Positions 47,419 through 60,975 of a stretch of DNA of 64,000 nucleotides are shown piece by piece. The stretch lies in NCBI RefSeq assembly GCF_048544455.1, contig NC_133538.1, positions 142,845,922 through 142,909,921 on the forward strand, in the 5' to 3' direction. Source of the stretch: Silene latifolia (lineage: Eukaryota; Streptophyta; Magnoliopsida; Caryophyllales; Caryophyllaceae). How positions within the stretch are numbered: position 1 is the first letter of the stretch; each line of letters begins with the position of its first letter. Position numbers and translations under genes: made by a program. Under the pieces are notes generated by a model. It was given only the letters and a program-made list of their open reading frames with translations. It did not search any database and was not told where the DNA came from.

Positions 47419-49243
47419 GTAACCATTCAAGAACAATTATTAAAGTATAAAGTTTAGTGATTACATCGTCTCAACTGAAAACCAAAGTAAAAGTATAAAT
47501 CTCAATACAACCAAAACAAACTATCTAAACTCATGACAGCAGAAGCTAGACTCAAAGTGAGGACATCTCATCCTCGTCCCCGCAGCTAATATAATCATCA
47601 CCTGTCACAATCTGTTCACCATCCCCGAATGGATCACCACAGTTTTACAAAACACAACGGGGTCAGTCAACTGAATAATTAAGATAAGCAATACACAAGA
47701 AACAGTCACGACAACGATTGTACAACCACCCTCCACTTCTAATCGTGCCTCATGTCTCATATCTGACTACACACCGCCAGTGGGGGACCGCAGCCTTGCC
47801 CACCTAAGCCCCGCTCATCGCAATGAGCAACAAACTATATCCATTCACATCCCCTCTTGTGCTGGGTTCCACAAGAGGCGAACCAAGGGCGTGAAGTCAC
47901 TCCCGCAAGTGACTCCACTTAGCCGAGGACGCACCTCACCAACATAGTCAATCCACCACAATTCCAACAATCAAGAATACAATTCAACAACAATACTAAT
48001 CATGCCAATTCAATCACAAGTATCACATCTTAAATTAATTATGCAATCAACTGAGTAGAGAAACCCTACCTTTTAGCATTACTCCGATCACAAGCAATCA
48101 ATTATGATCCTTCACATATCCATCACCTACATAACATAATTATGTATAATTACCACATGCTCAATTAATTAATCATGAACATAACCTAGACTCATCATAA
48201 CTTATTAGGAATATCAACTTACAAAGCAAACACGACTTTTCCTGATTTTCCAGTACATGACAGACTCGGTATAAAATGCATAATTAATTCCAGAAAAATA
48301 GAATCGATACAAGGCCAATTGAATTGGAACCCCATAAATCTTACATACAACTCTTATCTAACGAAGTTTTCTCAAATTCCAAACTTATCAAGGGTTTTCA
48401 GACTGATTTCCAAAAGTTGACAGAATCCGTCGCATAAAAAATATCGATTTATAAAACGAGCTTAAAACATCATTTTTCGTTAATTCAAAATCCTATTATC
48501 ATCTAGACTCTAAAAATATGATGTATAAAAAATACCCAAAACTGAATCGACATATAAATTAGGGTTTCAAATCATTTTCCACAACCAAATCAGATTTGCA
48601 AACTTTTCAATGATAGGTTCATGAATAAATCACCTAGAACAAACCATAAGGAATTAGTCTACGAAATTTGATATGCATAAAATAGACTTCAAATAAATAG
48701 GACTCTCTTTTCAAACTTGTCGAAGAAGAAGACTTTAAAAAAGTATAAACAATTGAATGAAATTGACTTACAAACATGGGAATTGAATTAAGTTGAAATA
48801 GGTGAGAAATCTCCAATCAAAAGAAATACTCGACAAACTCTTCTTCCTCTTCCTCTCTATAGGTTTATAAAAGTTTTTAGAGATGCTAAAATGAAATTAG
48901 AAATGACTTAAGCGTTATAAACAAAACCCTTGGTCAAAACATAATAGAAACCGTTAAACTCGCTGAACCGGTTTACTCGATCAAGTGCACTCGGCCGACT
49001 AACACACACTCGACCGAGTACTAACCAAGCACTCGACCAAGTACTCCAACTAAAATACGGAGTATTACTGTCTTTCCTCCTTAAAAAGAACTTCGTCCTG
49101 AAGTTCGCGCCAACTACAACCAACGACACCTAACATCACATATAATTAGCACAATATAACTCATACTCATAATATAACTCATATGCATAACTAGTAAAAT
49201 CTATGCTAACTCACATAAACTTGAGTAAACTCAGGTTGTCACA
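47419..49243 (-). repeat. Body of the extended 3' LTR (with 42771-42865)
   Basis: Continues the LTR after the CACTA insertion. It includes the conserved block CCGCCAGTGGGGGACC (about 47777), shared by the other Gypsy-type LTRs here, a dyad array at about 48973-49044, the inner LTR start at about 49069, hairpin 49088-49106, and the true end GGTTGTCACA at 49243. No gene. Confidence 0.8.
49088..49106 (-). other. Hairpin module 1 inside the LTR extension
   Basis: Sense GAACTTCA-GGA-CGAAGTTC: seven of eight positions pair. Confidence 0.6.
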
Positions 49244-49263
49244 TTTTATCCCCCCTAAAAAGA

Positions 49264-49283
49264 AGGTTACGTCCCCGTAACCT
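49264..49283 (-). other. Hairpin beside the polypurine tract actually used (module 2)
   Basis: Sense AGGTTACG-GGGA-CGTAACCT: a perfect 8-bp stem with a GGGA loop. It is followed by TTCTTTTTAGGGGGGATAAAA, split by the LTR start TGTGACAACC at 49243. Confidence 0.8.
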
Positions 49284-49519
49284 AACTCGTATAAAACCAC
49301 ACAACCCACGCGACATCACGATCCTTCCTCCACACTCAAACAAATACAATTCATAATAAAACATATAAACAACATTTGCAACTATAATTCGACCACACAC
49401 GGAAGCTATCATTCAATATAATAAACATGTTACCGCATTGTTTGAAGTAGTAATTTAATAATAGAAATCAAAATAACCACATAACAAAACATAGTATCAC
49501 ATTACATCTCCCTAAAAAC

Positions 49520-49538
49520 AAATTTCGTCCCGAAGTTT
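49520..49538 (-). other. Hairpin module 3
   Basis: AAATTTCG...CGAAGTTT pairs over seven of eight positions around a three-base loop, followed by a purine tract (TAGGGAGATGTAATGTG on the sense strand). Confidence 0.55.
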
Positions 49539-49557
49539 CTTATCCATCCCATATACC

Positions 49558-49863
49558 AACAAAACCCTTGGTCAAAACATAATAGAAACCGTTAAACTCG
49601 CTGAACTGGTTTACTCGATCAAGTGCACTTGGCCGAGTAACACACACTCGATCGAGTACCAACCAAGCACTCGACCGAGTACTCCAACTAAAATACGGAG
49701 TATTACAGTCTCCCTCCTTAAAAAGAACTTCGTCCCCGAAGTTCGCGCCAACTACAACTAATGACACCTAACATCACATATAATTAGCACAATATAACTC
49801 ATATGCATAACTAGTAAAATCTATGCTAACTCACATTAACTTGAGTAAACTCGGGTTGTCACA
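49558..49863 (-). repeat. 5' LTR remnant of the internally deleted Gypsy-type element
   Basis: Repeats 48917-49243 with few differences, including the dyad array (about 49611-49684) and a perfect module-1 hairpin (49725-49744, GAACTTCG-GGGA-CGAAGTTC). The outer end abuts the ATAAG duplication. Confidence 0.88.
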
Positions 49864-50374
49864 ATAAGTATAAGATATAATCATAATAAATACTTTAGTT
49901 AATAAAAACATTTCAAAATATTTTAAGCTTTAAAGTCATGTTCTTCATAAGTCATCCAAAGTTATAGTTAAAATGACTATAACCTTGGAATTGGTTAGTA
50001 AAGTTATAGTTGAAATAGCTATAACTTTACTTCTCAAAAATCACATCTAAAGATACCATTACCAAATGACGACCTATACTATCTAATCTTCCTAGAGATC
50101 TTCAGGAGTTGGTCATCTTTGTATATTGAGTATAAGCTTTTCATCTTGAGCTTCAAAACTTGTATTTTTTTTTTGTCTTTGATATAATCAACAAGCTTTG
50201 TTCTTCCAAAGTTATAGCTCAAGTTACTATAACTTTGCCTCTTCTTTCTTTAGATAAATTCAATGTTTTGAGCTATTGTAATATTTCAACAAACCATTAC
50301 AAGTACCAAATATATAAGTGCAACATACTTGCCATTATCAAAACTCAATAGAACATATAACTATATCGTCCAAC

Positions 50375-51317
50375 AAATTCTCCCTTTTTGATGATGACAA
50401 GCCACCTATGATTTGTGTCTAAAGAAAGTTCCCCTCAATGTAATACTATAATGTTGTAGAAGGGTCAAATGCAAAGCAAGACAAATATATTCAAAAGTAT
50501 AGCATCTAAGAACCTTAAGAGATTAAAGGTCTTGAAAAGGAGAAAACTTAGGCAAATACTATAAATCAAGGTCGTTTCTTCCCCCTCTTGACATCATCGA
50601 AAACACGAGAACAAGATATAAAATAACCTGAATAATATAAATAGAGGAAAGAAAATAAATGCAAACACATATTATAGAACTAGAAAGTAATCAACATCCA
50701 ACGAAGTTTACGATAATATGTCTTAATTAACAAACCAAACGAGAAATGCCAAAGGGCCGAATTTAAACAATGCCAAAATGGGCCGAATTGACATAAGATA
50801 GTTTGAGCCTAATGGGCCAAATGATAGAGAATTATTGTAGGTTACGCTATGTTGAGGTGAACGTTTCCTTATATATCGATGCTTAGTAATGTCGGTTTAC
50901 AGGTACATTGAAATTCTATGCTTGGAAATCGGTTGATTACTGTCTGCCGCCTGAGAAGTCGATTGAATACCGGCAACTCGACCGAGTAGATTCTACTCGG
51001 CCGAGTAATTACTGCACTCGACCGAGCACCCAGGCTGGGTTTTGTTTTATGGAGTTGCAACGGTCTTAATGCGTGGTCTATGTCGTGGTATAGTCAATAT
51101 GTTTTGCATAGAAATGGCACGGACGATAGTCTTGGCATGTGATGCAGGTCGTGATAAGGTCGTTGGTGTTCATGCCAAATTACTTGAAGCCTTCTAATTT
51201 TGTTGGTTGCATTTGGTGTATTCCTCGTAACTAAATTCCTATCGTGTGTCTATTTAATTGCTTACCATATTGTTCTATACTACCATGTCGTTCATGTTTT
51301 CAATTTGTTTTGGGAGT
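50375..51317. other. Retrotransposon internal fragments, non-coding
   Basis: 50375 to about 50850 continues the internal 3' end of the element whose LTR ends at 50374 (minus strand). From about 50870 the sequence becomes plus-strand 3' internal region of a Gypsy-type element, with three dyads at about 50975-51028. The exact junction is not visible. No gene. Confidence 0.5.
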
Positions 51318-51337
51318 GAACTTCGGGGACAAAGTTC
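51318..51337 (+). other. Hairpin/purine-tract module, plus-strand element
   Basis: GAACTTCG-GGGA-CAAAGTTC, one mismatch, followed by CTTTATGAGGGGTGGATAA. This is the inner (upstream) module of the pair. Confidence 0.6.
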
Positions 51338-51648
51338 CTTTATGAGGGGTGGATAATATCACAAAACATAATTGTTTTTAATACTTTAAATTTTTGCTTT
51401 AAGTTGGTAATTGCATGCATTCAAGTCTGAATTTGGGAGAATGTTGCTTTCCGAGTTAGTACATTTTCAAGTTTGAATTCCGGTCTTTTATTGTTCTTTT
51501 GGAGTTAGTACGTTGAAAACGCGGTGATCTCGAGTTTGGAGTGAATTGGAATTTTGAAAGTATGTCTGCATATGGTGGTGGTTTTATGTGGCGATAACTT
51601 CGTGATTGTAGAAGTAGTTCGTGACGTCGTGTTTGGGGCGTATGGGAC

Positions 51649-51668
51649 GAACTTCGGGGACGAATTTC
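51649..51668 (+). other. Hairpin beside the polypurine tract, plus-strand element
   Basis: GAACTTCG-GGGA-CGAATTTC, one mismatch, then CTTTTAAGGGGGGGAGAC and the LTR start at 51687. Confidence 0.7.
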
Positions 51669-51686
51669 CTTTTAAGGGGGGGAGAC

Positions 51687-52970
51687 TGTAATACCCGCCG
51701 TTTTAGGGCCTTGTTGACCGACCCTTGACTTTGGGGGACCTTAGAGGGATATGAAATAAGGGAAATACGTATAGTAGAAGACCAGACCAGAAACTCGATC
51801 TAGTAGTAGTTACTCGGCCGAGTAAGAGTAACTCGATCGAGTGCGATGTATTCAGTCGAGTAGGGGCTTACTCGACCGAGTACTTGTTTGGCGGCGTGAT
51901 AGTTTATATCACGCGGAGGTCGTGTCTTATAACATTTCATTTTGTTATCTCGTCACTTCCAAAATCTAATACACCCTCTCTCTAACCTCTCATCTCTCAC
52001 TACCCATCTAATCCGCCATCTACCGTCTTACCACGATCTAACCCGGGGAGGTAGGCAGTCTATGCATGAGGTTATTGAGTCGGGTTTTTCGCCATCACCG
52101 ACATCGATTGTTCTTCAAGGTGAGTTTGTGATTGATTATCCTTTCTGTAGTAGTTTTTGAATAGCTTAGTGATAGGATATGATTGTTTTTGTAGGATACG
52201 ATATAGAGTCTTGCATGATGTGGTGATGGATGCGTTCTATGGTTTTACGGAAAGGTAGGGTTTGTGATTAATTGTTGGTTTGTTATCTTTGATTGGAATT
52301 GATGGAAGTTGATTGGATTATATTGATGGTTGGTGGATTGTTGTGGAACTATGTCGGGAAAAGGTTCAATACCCATGTGTGCCTCTTGTGACTCCTGTCA
52401 CAATGGGAATGTGCACATTAAGGATCTGGGTTCCCTCGTTGCGATGAGCGGGGCTTAGGTGGTATGGCTGCGGTCCCCACTGGCGGTTTGGGTTTCTCGT
52501 TGCGATGGGAACCTGGCAGGGCTACACCCTTCGGGGTGTGATCGGTCATCGTTGTTGTTGGTGTTGGAGGATTGTTTGATTACCATTGTTTTGATTGTGC
52601 TAACGAGAAAGCTTTACTTCCATTATGTGGTTGACTGACCTCATTTATTGTTTTCAAAACTGTGGTGATCCATTCGGAGATGATGAGCAGTTGGTTTAGC
52701 AGGTGTTGCTTGATATGTTGCTGCGGGATATGGAGGAGATCGAGTCATCATGTTGTCTAGCTAGTTGTCGCTGTTACTTATGCTTAGTAGTTCCTTCAGT
52801 TGTATCAGAGTTGTTTTCCTTTTGTTATGTTTGTTTAAACTATAAGAAACATTTAATAAACGTTCTGTTATTGTTTATTTGATATACTCACCTCGGACAA
52901 CCAAGGCGGTAACGCCCTTACATACTAGGGAAGGTCTAGTGAAGGCTCCTTGATAAGTGGGCGTGTTACA
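51687..52970 (+). repeat. Gypsy-type LTR flanked by both a polypurine tract and a primer site
   Basis: Starts TGTAATACCCGCC and ends GGGCGTGTTACA (1284 bp). A purine tract lies directly upstream and a tRNA-Met primer site directly downstream (52974-52985). It is therefore the 3' LTR of one element and the 5' LTR of the next. It contains a dyad array at about 51792-51883 and the conserved CCCACTGGCGG block. Confidence 0.87.
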
Positions 52971-52973
52971 AAG

Positions 52974-52985
52974 TGGTATCAGAGC
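52974..52985 (+). other. Primer-binding site, initiator-Met tRNA
   Basis: TGGTATCAGAGC lies three bases after the LTR. Confidence 0.9.
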
Positions 52986-54338
52986 TAAGATTTTCAAACT
53001 TGAACCAATGAACTAAATAAACATAGGGTGTCAAATTAAAATGAACCTGATGTATGTGTGTTGGGAGCCCTCTTATGTCGGTTTTGGGTGAGAAGGTGTC
53101 CTCATCTCAGAACCTTGGCCCTAACATACTTAAGCCAGTAACTACGCGTGGGAAAAGTTTTGGGATTGCGTGTATGATTGTTGTGTGGTATGTGGTTATC
53201 TTGGTTCTTGTTGGGTATGAGCTTGTGGTGCTATGGCTGGAGTACGAAAGTGCGATGTGCGTATGCATATGTGAATGATCTTGTGTGTTTATGTGTCATG
53301 GGTGTAGCACTAATGTGTCTGATGAGCGTTACGGTGAGGATGAGGAAGGTCAAGGTTATAAGTCAATGGTATGTGGTATGGTTTAAACGACGTAATTGTT
53401 AGTTTATGCAATCTGAATTGTATGACGTATATATGTTTTGTCTGCTGAATGCGTAAGTTGTGTTAAAAGGATGTGGTTACTGTTAGTATAAGTTGAATGG
53501 GATTGAGATGTATTAATGCCTAAATAATCGATAAACTAAGCGTGACAAGTTCTAAGTGCATATTAGACTCCGAACACTGCCTTTTTGTGTTGCAGTACCG
53601 ACAACGTTCTAACCAAAGATGCTCTGAACATACTTCTTTGGCACTCGACCGAGTACAAGTAGTACTCGACCGAGTACAGTTCTGTACTCGAACGAGTTGG
53701 ACGCGTTCAATCGAGTAAAAGGACAACTCGACCGAGTACCTATCAGGCAGAGACAAGTCAGAATCTCCCAAATAGCTACTCGACCGAGTGCCCAAGTAAC
53801 TCGACAGAGTTAGACTAACTCGACCGAGTAGGTTCAGAACTCCACCGAGTTCGCTTTCTTCAAACGGGTTCCGCGAGTACTATGACCGGTTTTAAAACAT
53901 TAATTCCTTCTCTTATTTCTAATCCTACCTCATAATTTCCCCCTCAAACTCTCTCATAATCTCTCTCTAGGCAAACCTAAGTGCTTTTGGTGCTAGTAAT
54001 TTCTCCTCTTTGCTTGTCAAATTCTTCAATCGATCCTTCCTTCCAACTCCAGGTAATGTGTCACAATGCTTCCTTTTTCTAATTGAAAGTGTTTGGTAGT
54101 TCTAAAACTGAAATTCGATCCCTAAGCTCTATAATTTTGTTGTAAATGCTTAAAAAGTGTTCAAATCGATTGCATAACTTGTTTATAGAGTTGAAATAGT
54201 CGATTTCAACCCCAAAATCTTCATATTTGGACCGAAGTTTTGCCCCCAAAATCTTTTGAACATTTATCAATTTTATTCATCATAGGGTGTTCATAAATGT
54301 TCAGTCAGTAGTAATCCTGTGTTGTTGGTGGCCGATTT
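52986..54338 (+). other. Gypsy-type leader with dyad array
   Basis: Untranslated leader. A dense ACTCG-NN-CGAGT array (about nine sites) covers 53643-53850. A donor-like CCAG/GTAATG at 54052/54053, with TTGCAG just before the gag ATG (55806), suggests a leader intron. The solo LTR would lie inside it. Confidence 0.55.
53643..53850. repeat. ACTCG-NN-CGAGT dyad array in the leader
   Basis: Sites include ACTCGACCGAGT (five or more), ACTCGAACGAGT and ACTCGACAGAGT. Half-sites are conserved and the central bases vary. Confidence 0.9.
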
Positions 54339-55673
54339 TGTAACACCCCTACACACCAAGGTGCCTTACCAAGGACCACCCTAGCATGAGAGACTGTTAC
54401 CATCTCGGTTGCCCGAGGCTAGTATATTAAAAGTAACCATTCCAAAACATTTATTGAAGTATATAAAGTTAACGATTACATTGTTTCAAAACCAAACCAA
54501 AAGAAATGTCTACTAATCTCAAAACAACTGAAATCAAAACAGCTAAACTCGTAACAACGGAAGCTAGAGTCGAAGTGATGACATCCCATCTCGTCCCCGT
54601 AGCTAAAGACAACCATCACCTGTCACAATATGCTCACCATCCTTGAATGGATCACCACAGGTTTACAAAATAACAACGGGGTCAGTTCACTGCATAATTA
54701 AAGTAAGACAAAATACAACAAAGATAAAACAACTGTTCCACTATCAATCTCCAATTCTCAATCACATCACATAATTGACTACACACTTAAGTGTGTAGTT
54801 CTGCCAGATTACTGCCGCGACAGATAATCCTCACCGCCAGTGGGGGACCGCAGCCTTGCCCACCTAAGCCCCGCTCATCGCAACGAGCAATAACCCATGT
54901 TCCTTAATGTGCACATCCCCTCTTGTGGCGGGTTCCACAAGGGGCAAATCAAGGGCGTGAAGCCACTCCCGCAAGTGACTCCACTCAGCCGAGAACACAC
55001 CTCACAATCATAATCAACCCATCACCACTCCAATACTCCAGAATACAATCAACAACAATATTTATCACATCAACTAAATCACAATCATCAAACTTAAATC
55101 AATTACGCAATCAACTGAGTAGGGAAACCCTACCTTAGCACAAATCTGATACGAGTCAACAAGGAAGCTAGAACTGCTCTTCTACGAATTCTCCACCTAA
55201 CAACAATCAATCCAATCACAACATGCAAAACATCCCTTTTCCCCAATTACTAATACTAGGGTAAAACCCTAAAAAGACAACTGACTAAGTGATAAGACTA
55301 GTGACTTACCAACGAAATCAACGCAAGAAAGAAAGGAACAAGGACTCACGAACAATCAGCGATCTTGGAAGAGATTAAAGTTGATTAGAGTTACGTAGAA
55401 TGTTTTAGGTTTTGATAAAATTGAAAAGTGAAACAGTAAATCTTAATTTATAACTTTAATCGTCTTTAATCAAACTGTGGAAATAATTCCCGTCAAACCG
55501 GATACTCAGTCGAGTATTGAGAATACTCGGCCGAGTATCCCTTACTCGGTCAAGTATTACCATACTCGGCCGAGTATTCCTGTACAGTAGCCTGACCAGA
55601 AACACACGATAAATTACTCGGCCGAGTAAGCCATATTCGGCCGAGTAACATGACTTGGAAAAATGTAGTATCA
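54339..55673 (-). repeat. Solo LTR of a Gypsy-type element
   Basis: A 1335-bp minus-strand LTR (TGTAACACCCCT ... AGTATCA) related to the LTR at 42771-49243. It has neither primer site nor purine tract beside it, as expected after LTR-LTR recombination. GATTT precedes it (54334-54338) and recurs at 55676-55680, two bases beyond the apparent end; this may be the target duplication. A dyad array lies at about 55502-55649. Confidence 0.8.
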
Positions 55674-55805
55674 GAGATTTTGGTATTTTGAACAAGAAAA
55701 ATCCGTCTTAAACTTCGTCTTAAAACCGAGTCAAATCTGAAAATTTCATCCTTTGGTACCCTTGTGACTTTGAAAATTCTTGTTGAAAGTTTATATCCTT
55801 GCAGT

Positions 55806-55979
55806 ATGCCGAAAACACGAGCACCGCCCAAGAAGAAGATTCGGGCTGCTGCCGCAGCCGAGCAAAGGGACGCTAGTTCAGTACCAATCATTCCTTCGGT
55901 GGCGCAATACCCGATGGTAAAATTTGCTGATTTTAACCATCACTTTGCTTTTATATCTTTGATAGGTCGCACAATGAAA
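55806..55979 (+). pseudogene. Start of Gypsy-type gag, deleted after about 58 codons
   Basis: ATG at 55806 after an acceptor-like TTGCAG. The frame reads MPKTRAPPKKKIRAAAAAEQ, a basic gag N-terminus, and runs into LTR sequence at about 55980. All remaining gag and pol are deleted. Lineage is inferred from the LTR, not from this short protein. Confidence 0.6.
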
Positions 55980-56470
55980 CCTACTGGCTGTTTGGGTATC
56001 TCGATGCGATGGGAATCTGGCAGTGCTAAACCCTTCGGGGTGTGATCGGTCATCGTTGTTGTTGGTGTTCGAGGATTTTTTGATTACCATTGTTTGGATT
56101 GTGCTAACGTGAAAGCTTTACTTCCATTATGCGGTTGACTGACCCCGTTTATTATTTTCAAAACTGTGGTGATCCATTCGGGGATGGTGAGAAGTTGGTT
56201 TAGAAAGTGTTGCTTGATATGCTGCTGCGGGATATGGAGAAGATCGAGTTATCACGCTATCTAGCTAGTTGTCGCTGTCACTTATGCTTAGTAGTTCCTT
56301 CAGTTGTATCAGAGTTGTTTTCCTGTTGTTATGTTTGTATAAACTATAAGAAATATTTAATAAACGTTCTGTTATTGTTTATTTGATATACTCACCTTGG
56401 GTAGCCGAGGCGGTAACACCCTTACTTACTAGGGAAGGTCTAGTGAAGGCTCCTTGGTAAGTGGGGGTGT
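55980..56470 (+). repeat. 3' LTR remnant (last ~490 bp)
   Basis: Matches about 52480-52967 of the LTR at 51687-52970, ending GGGGGTGTTA without the final CA. The deletion joins gag directly to this point. Confidence 0.85.
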
Positions 56471-56555
56471 TAGACCCTGTTTTTCTGGCTTTTTAGAGTT
56501 GAACTAAACTGAATGTAGTTGAACTGAACTAATCTGATTGGAGCTGAACTGAACC

Positions 56556-56557
56556 AA

Positions 56558-56608
<51 letters not shown>
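56556..56608. repeat. (AAT)n microsatellite between 16-bp direct repeats
   Basis: GATTGGAGCTGAACTG flanks it at 56536-56551 and 56628-56643. The surrounding sequence (56500-56550) is a degenerate TGAAC pentamer repeat. Confidence 0.85.
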
Positions 56609-56609
<1 letters not shown>

Positions 56610-56641
56610 GATTTTGTACTCTGAACTGATTGGAGCTGAAC

Positions 56642-57020
56642 TGTGTGCGTTGACTTGACAAGGTCTTCTCCTTTGACTCAGACTGGGATGATGGATTTTG
56701 TGCCCGGCTGGGTTGTCGCTGATGCTGGTCAGCGTAAGTGTGCTAAGTATGGGGATTTGTGTGCGGCAGCTGGTTATGGTTTCCTTCCCTTCTCTTTCTC
56801 TTCACTTGGGAGCTGGGGTCGGATGCTGTTGCCTTGCTCAAGTGGATCCAAAAATTCTCGGTATCTCAGGATGCGGGGGCTCGGGTAGCTGCTTACATTT
56901 TTACTAGACTTAGCTTTGCTGTTTCTAAGGGTGTGGGAGCCCAGATTCTCTCTCGGCTCCCCACCAATTTCATGTAAACTTTTATTTTCTTATTTATGAA
57001 AGTTGCGCGCATCCTTCCAT
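56642..57020 (+). mobile_element. Non-LTR retrotransposon copy A, 3' end only
   Basis: Encodes the C-terminal tail (YGFLPFSFSSLG, frameshifted near 56815, then VGAQILSRLPTNFM and stop near 56976). The 3' UTR ends AAGTTGCGCGCATCCTTCCA. It matches copies B and C, and is cut at its 5' end at 56642. Confidence 0.85.
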
Positions 57021-60091
<3,071 letters not shown>

Positions 60092-60128
60092 ATCCTTCCA
60101 TTTAAAAAAAATAAAAAATAAAAAATAA

Positions 60129-60221
<93 letters not shown>
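60092..60221. repeat. (A)n/(TAA)n tail of copy B
   Basis: An A-rich start (TTTAAAAAAAATAAAAAATA) passes into about 95 bp of TAA repeats. Confidence 0.93.
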
Positions 60222-60224
<3 letters not shown>

Positions 60225-60740
60225 CTTGTTCGCGACACCTTATTGGACATCTGCTACAGGCCGGGGATCTCCGCTGGTAGGGAGGTTGATATAGGTTTGG
60301 TCGATGGACATGGTAGGTCCCTTCGTCCGACGGATCTGCTTCTTTATTCATGGGACAGGGGGCGTGATGTGTGTGTCGATCTGACGGGGTCTTTCCCCTT
60401 GTCTCAGACTGGGTTGTCCGATTTTGTGCCGGGTCGGGTTGTTGTTGATGCTACTCAGCGAAAGTTTGCCAAGTACCGGGATTTGTGCATGACGGCTGGT
60501 TATGGTTTTCCACCCTTCTCTTTCTTTTCGTTGGGAGAGCTGGATACAGATGTTGTGGCTTTGCTCAAGCGAATCCAGAAATTCTCTGTTTCTCAGGATG
60601 CAGGGGCTCGCGCGGCCGCTTACATTTTTACTAGACTTAGCTTTGCTATTGCTAAGGGGGTGGGAGCCCAGATTGTATCTCGGCTGCCCACTAATTTCTT
60701 GTAAACTTTTGATTGGTTAATAAAAGTTTACGCTTTTTTA
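60222..60740 (+). mobile_element. Non-LTR retrotransposon copy C, truncated
   Basis: Begins NLVRDTLLDICYRPGISAGR directly after copy B's TAA tail, joined at a TAA shared with the element. An open frame runs to a stop at 60702-60704 and covers the nuclease-like motif (RPTDLLLYSWDRGRDVCVDL) and the conserved C-terminus VGAQIVSRLPTNFL. This is the best-preserved copy of the C-terminal part. Its 3' UTR differs from A and B, ending in TAATAAAAG and an A run. Confidence 0.85.
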
Positions 60741-60826
60741 AAAAAAAAAAAAAAAAAAATAATATTATTCTTATTCTTATTATATTTATTAATATTACAT
60801 TAATATTATTACTATTATTATTATTA

Positions 60827-60918
<92 letters not shown>

Positions 60919-60975
60919 TTATTATAAGAAGAAGAAGAAGAAGAAGATTACTACTAATAATAATATATATACTAA
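60740..60975. repeat. Compound microsatellite (A)n, ATT, (ACT)n, (GAA)n
   Basis: A run of A, then ATTATT and TTATTC variants, about 90 bp of (ACT)n (60827-60917), then GAAGAAGAA. It is probably the expanded and mutated tail of copy C. Tyr- and Val-rich open frames here are artefacts. Confidence 0.93.

Larger units (their letters stand above)
42771..49863 (-). mobile_element. Internally deleted Gypsy-type element, with a CACTA element inside its LTR
   Basis: Flanked by a perfect 5-bp duplication, ATAAG (42766-42770 and 49864-49868). Minus-strand order is a 5' LTR remnant (49863-49558), a short internal piece (49557-49244), then the full 3' LTR (49243-42771, itself containing a CACTA insertion). 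The rest of the 5' LTR, primer site and any gag-pol were deleted. The outermost end is GGGTTGTCACA, so this element also uses an extended LTR that contains the inner GTATTAC-type start and purine tract. Confidence 0.85.
41722..50374 (-). repeat. LTR of an unclassified retrotransposon, split by a Gypsy-type element
   Basis: Flanks 41722-42770 and 49869-50374 together form about 1.55 kb, starting TGAATTGAG and ending TCCAACA on the plus strand. Beyond the end comes AATTCTCCCTTTTTGATGAT, the complement of a purine tract next to a TGTTGG LTR start. This suggests a minus-strand Copia-type LTR with part of its internal 3' end (50375 onward). It contains AGTGGTTCAGCTTCACACG (about 41885) and no coding sequence. 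The split is proven by the ATAAG duplication around the insert. Confidence 0.6.

Noticed and set aside
52441..54867. Conserved block GGGGCTTAGGTGG...CCACTGGCGG as a possible RNA gene
   Set aside because: It recurs on both strands within every related LTR (also near 37900 and 47777), so it is LTR sequence.
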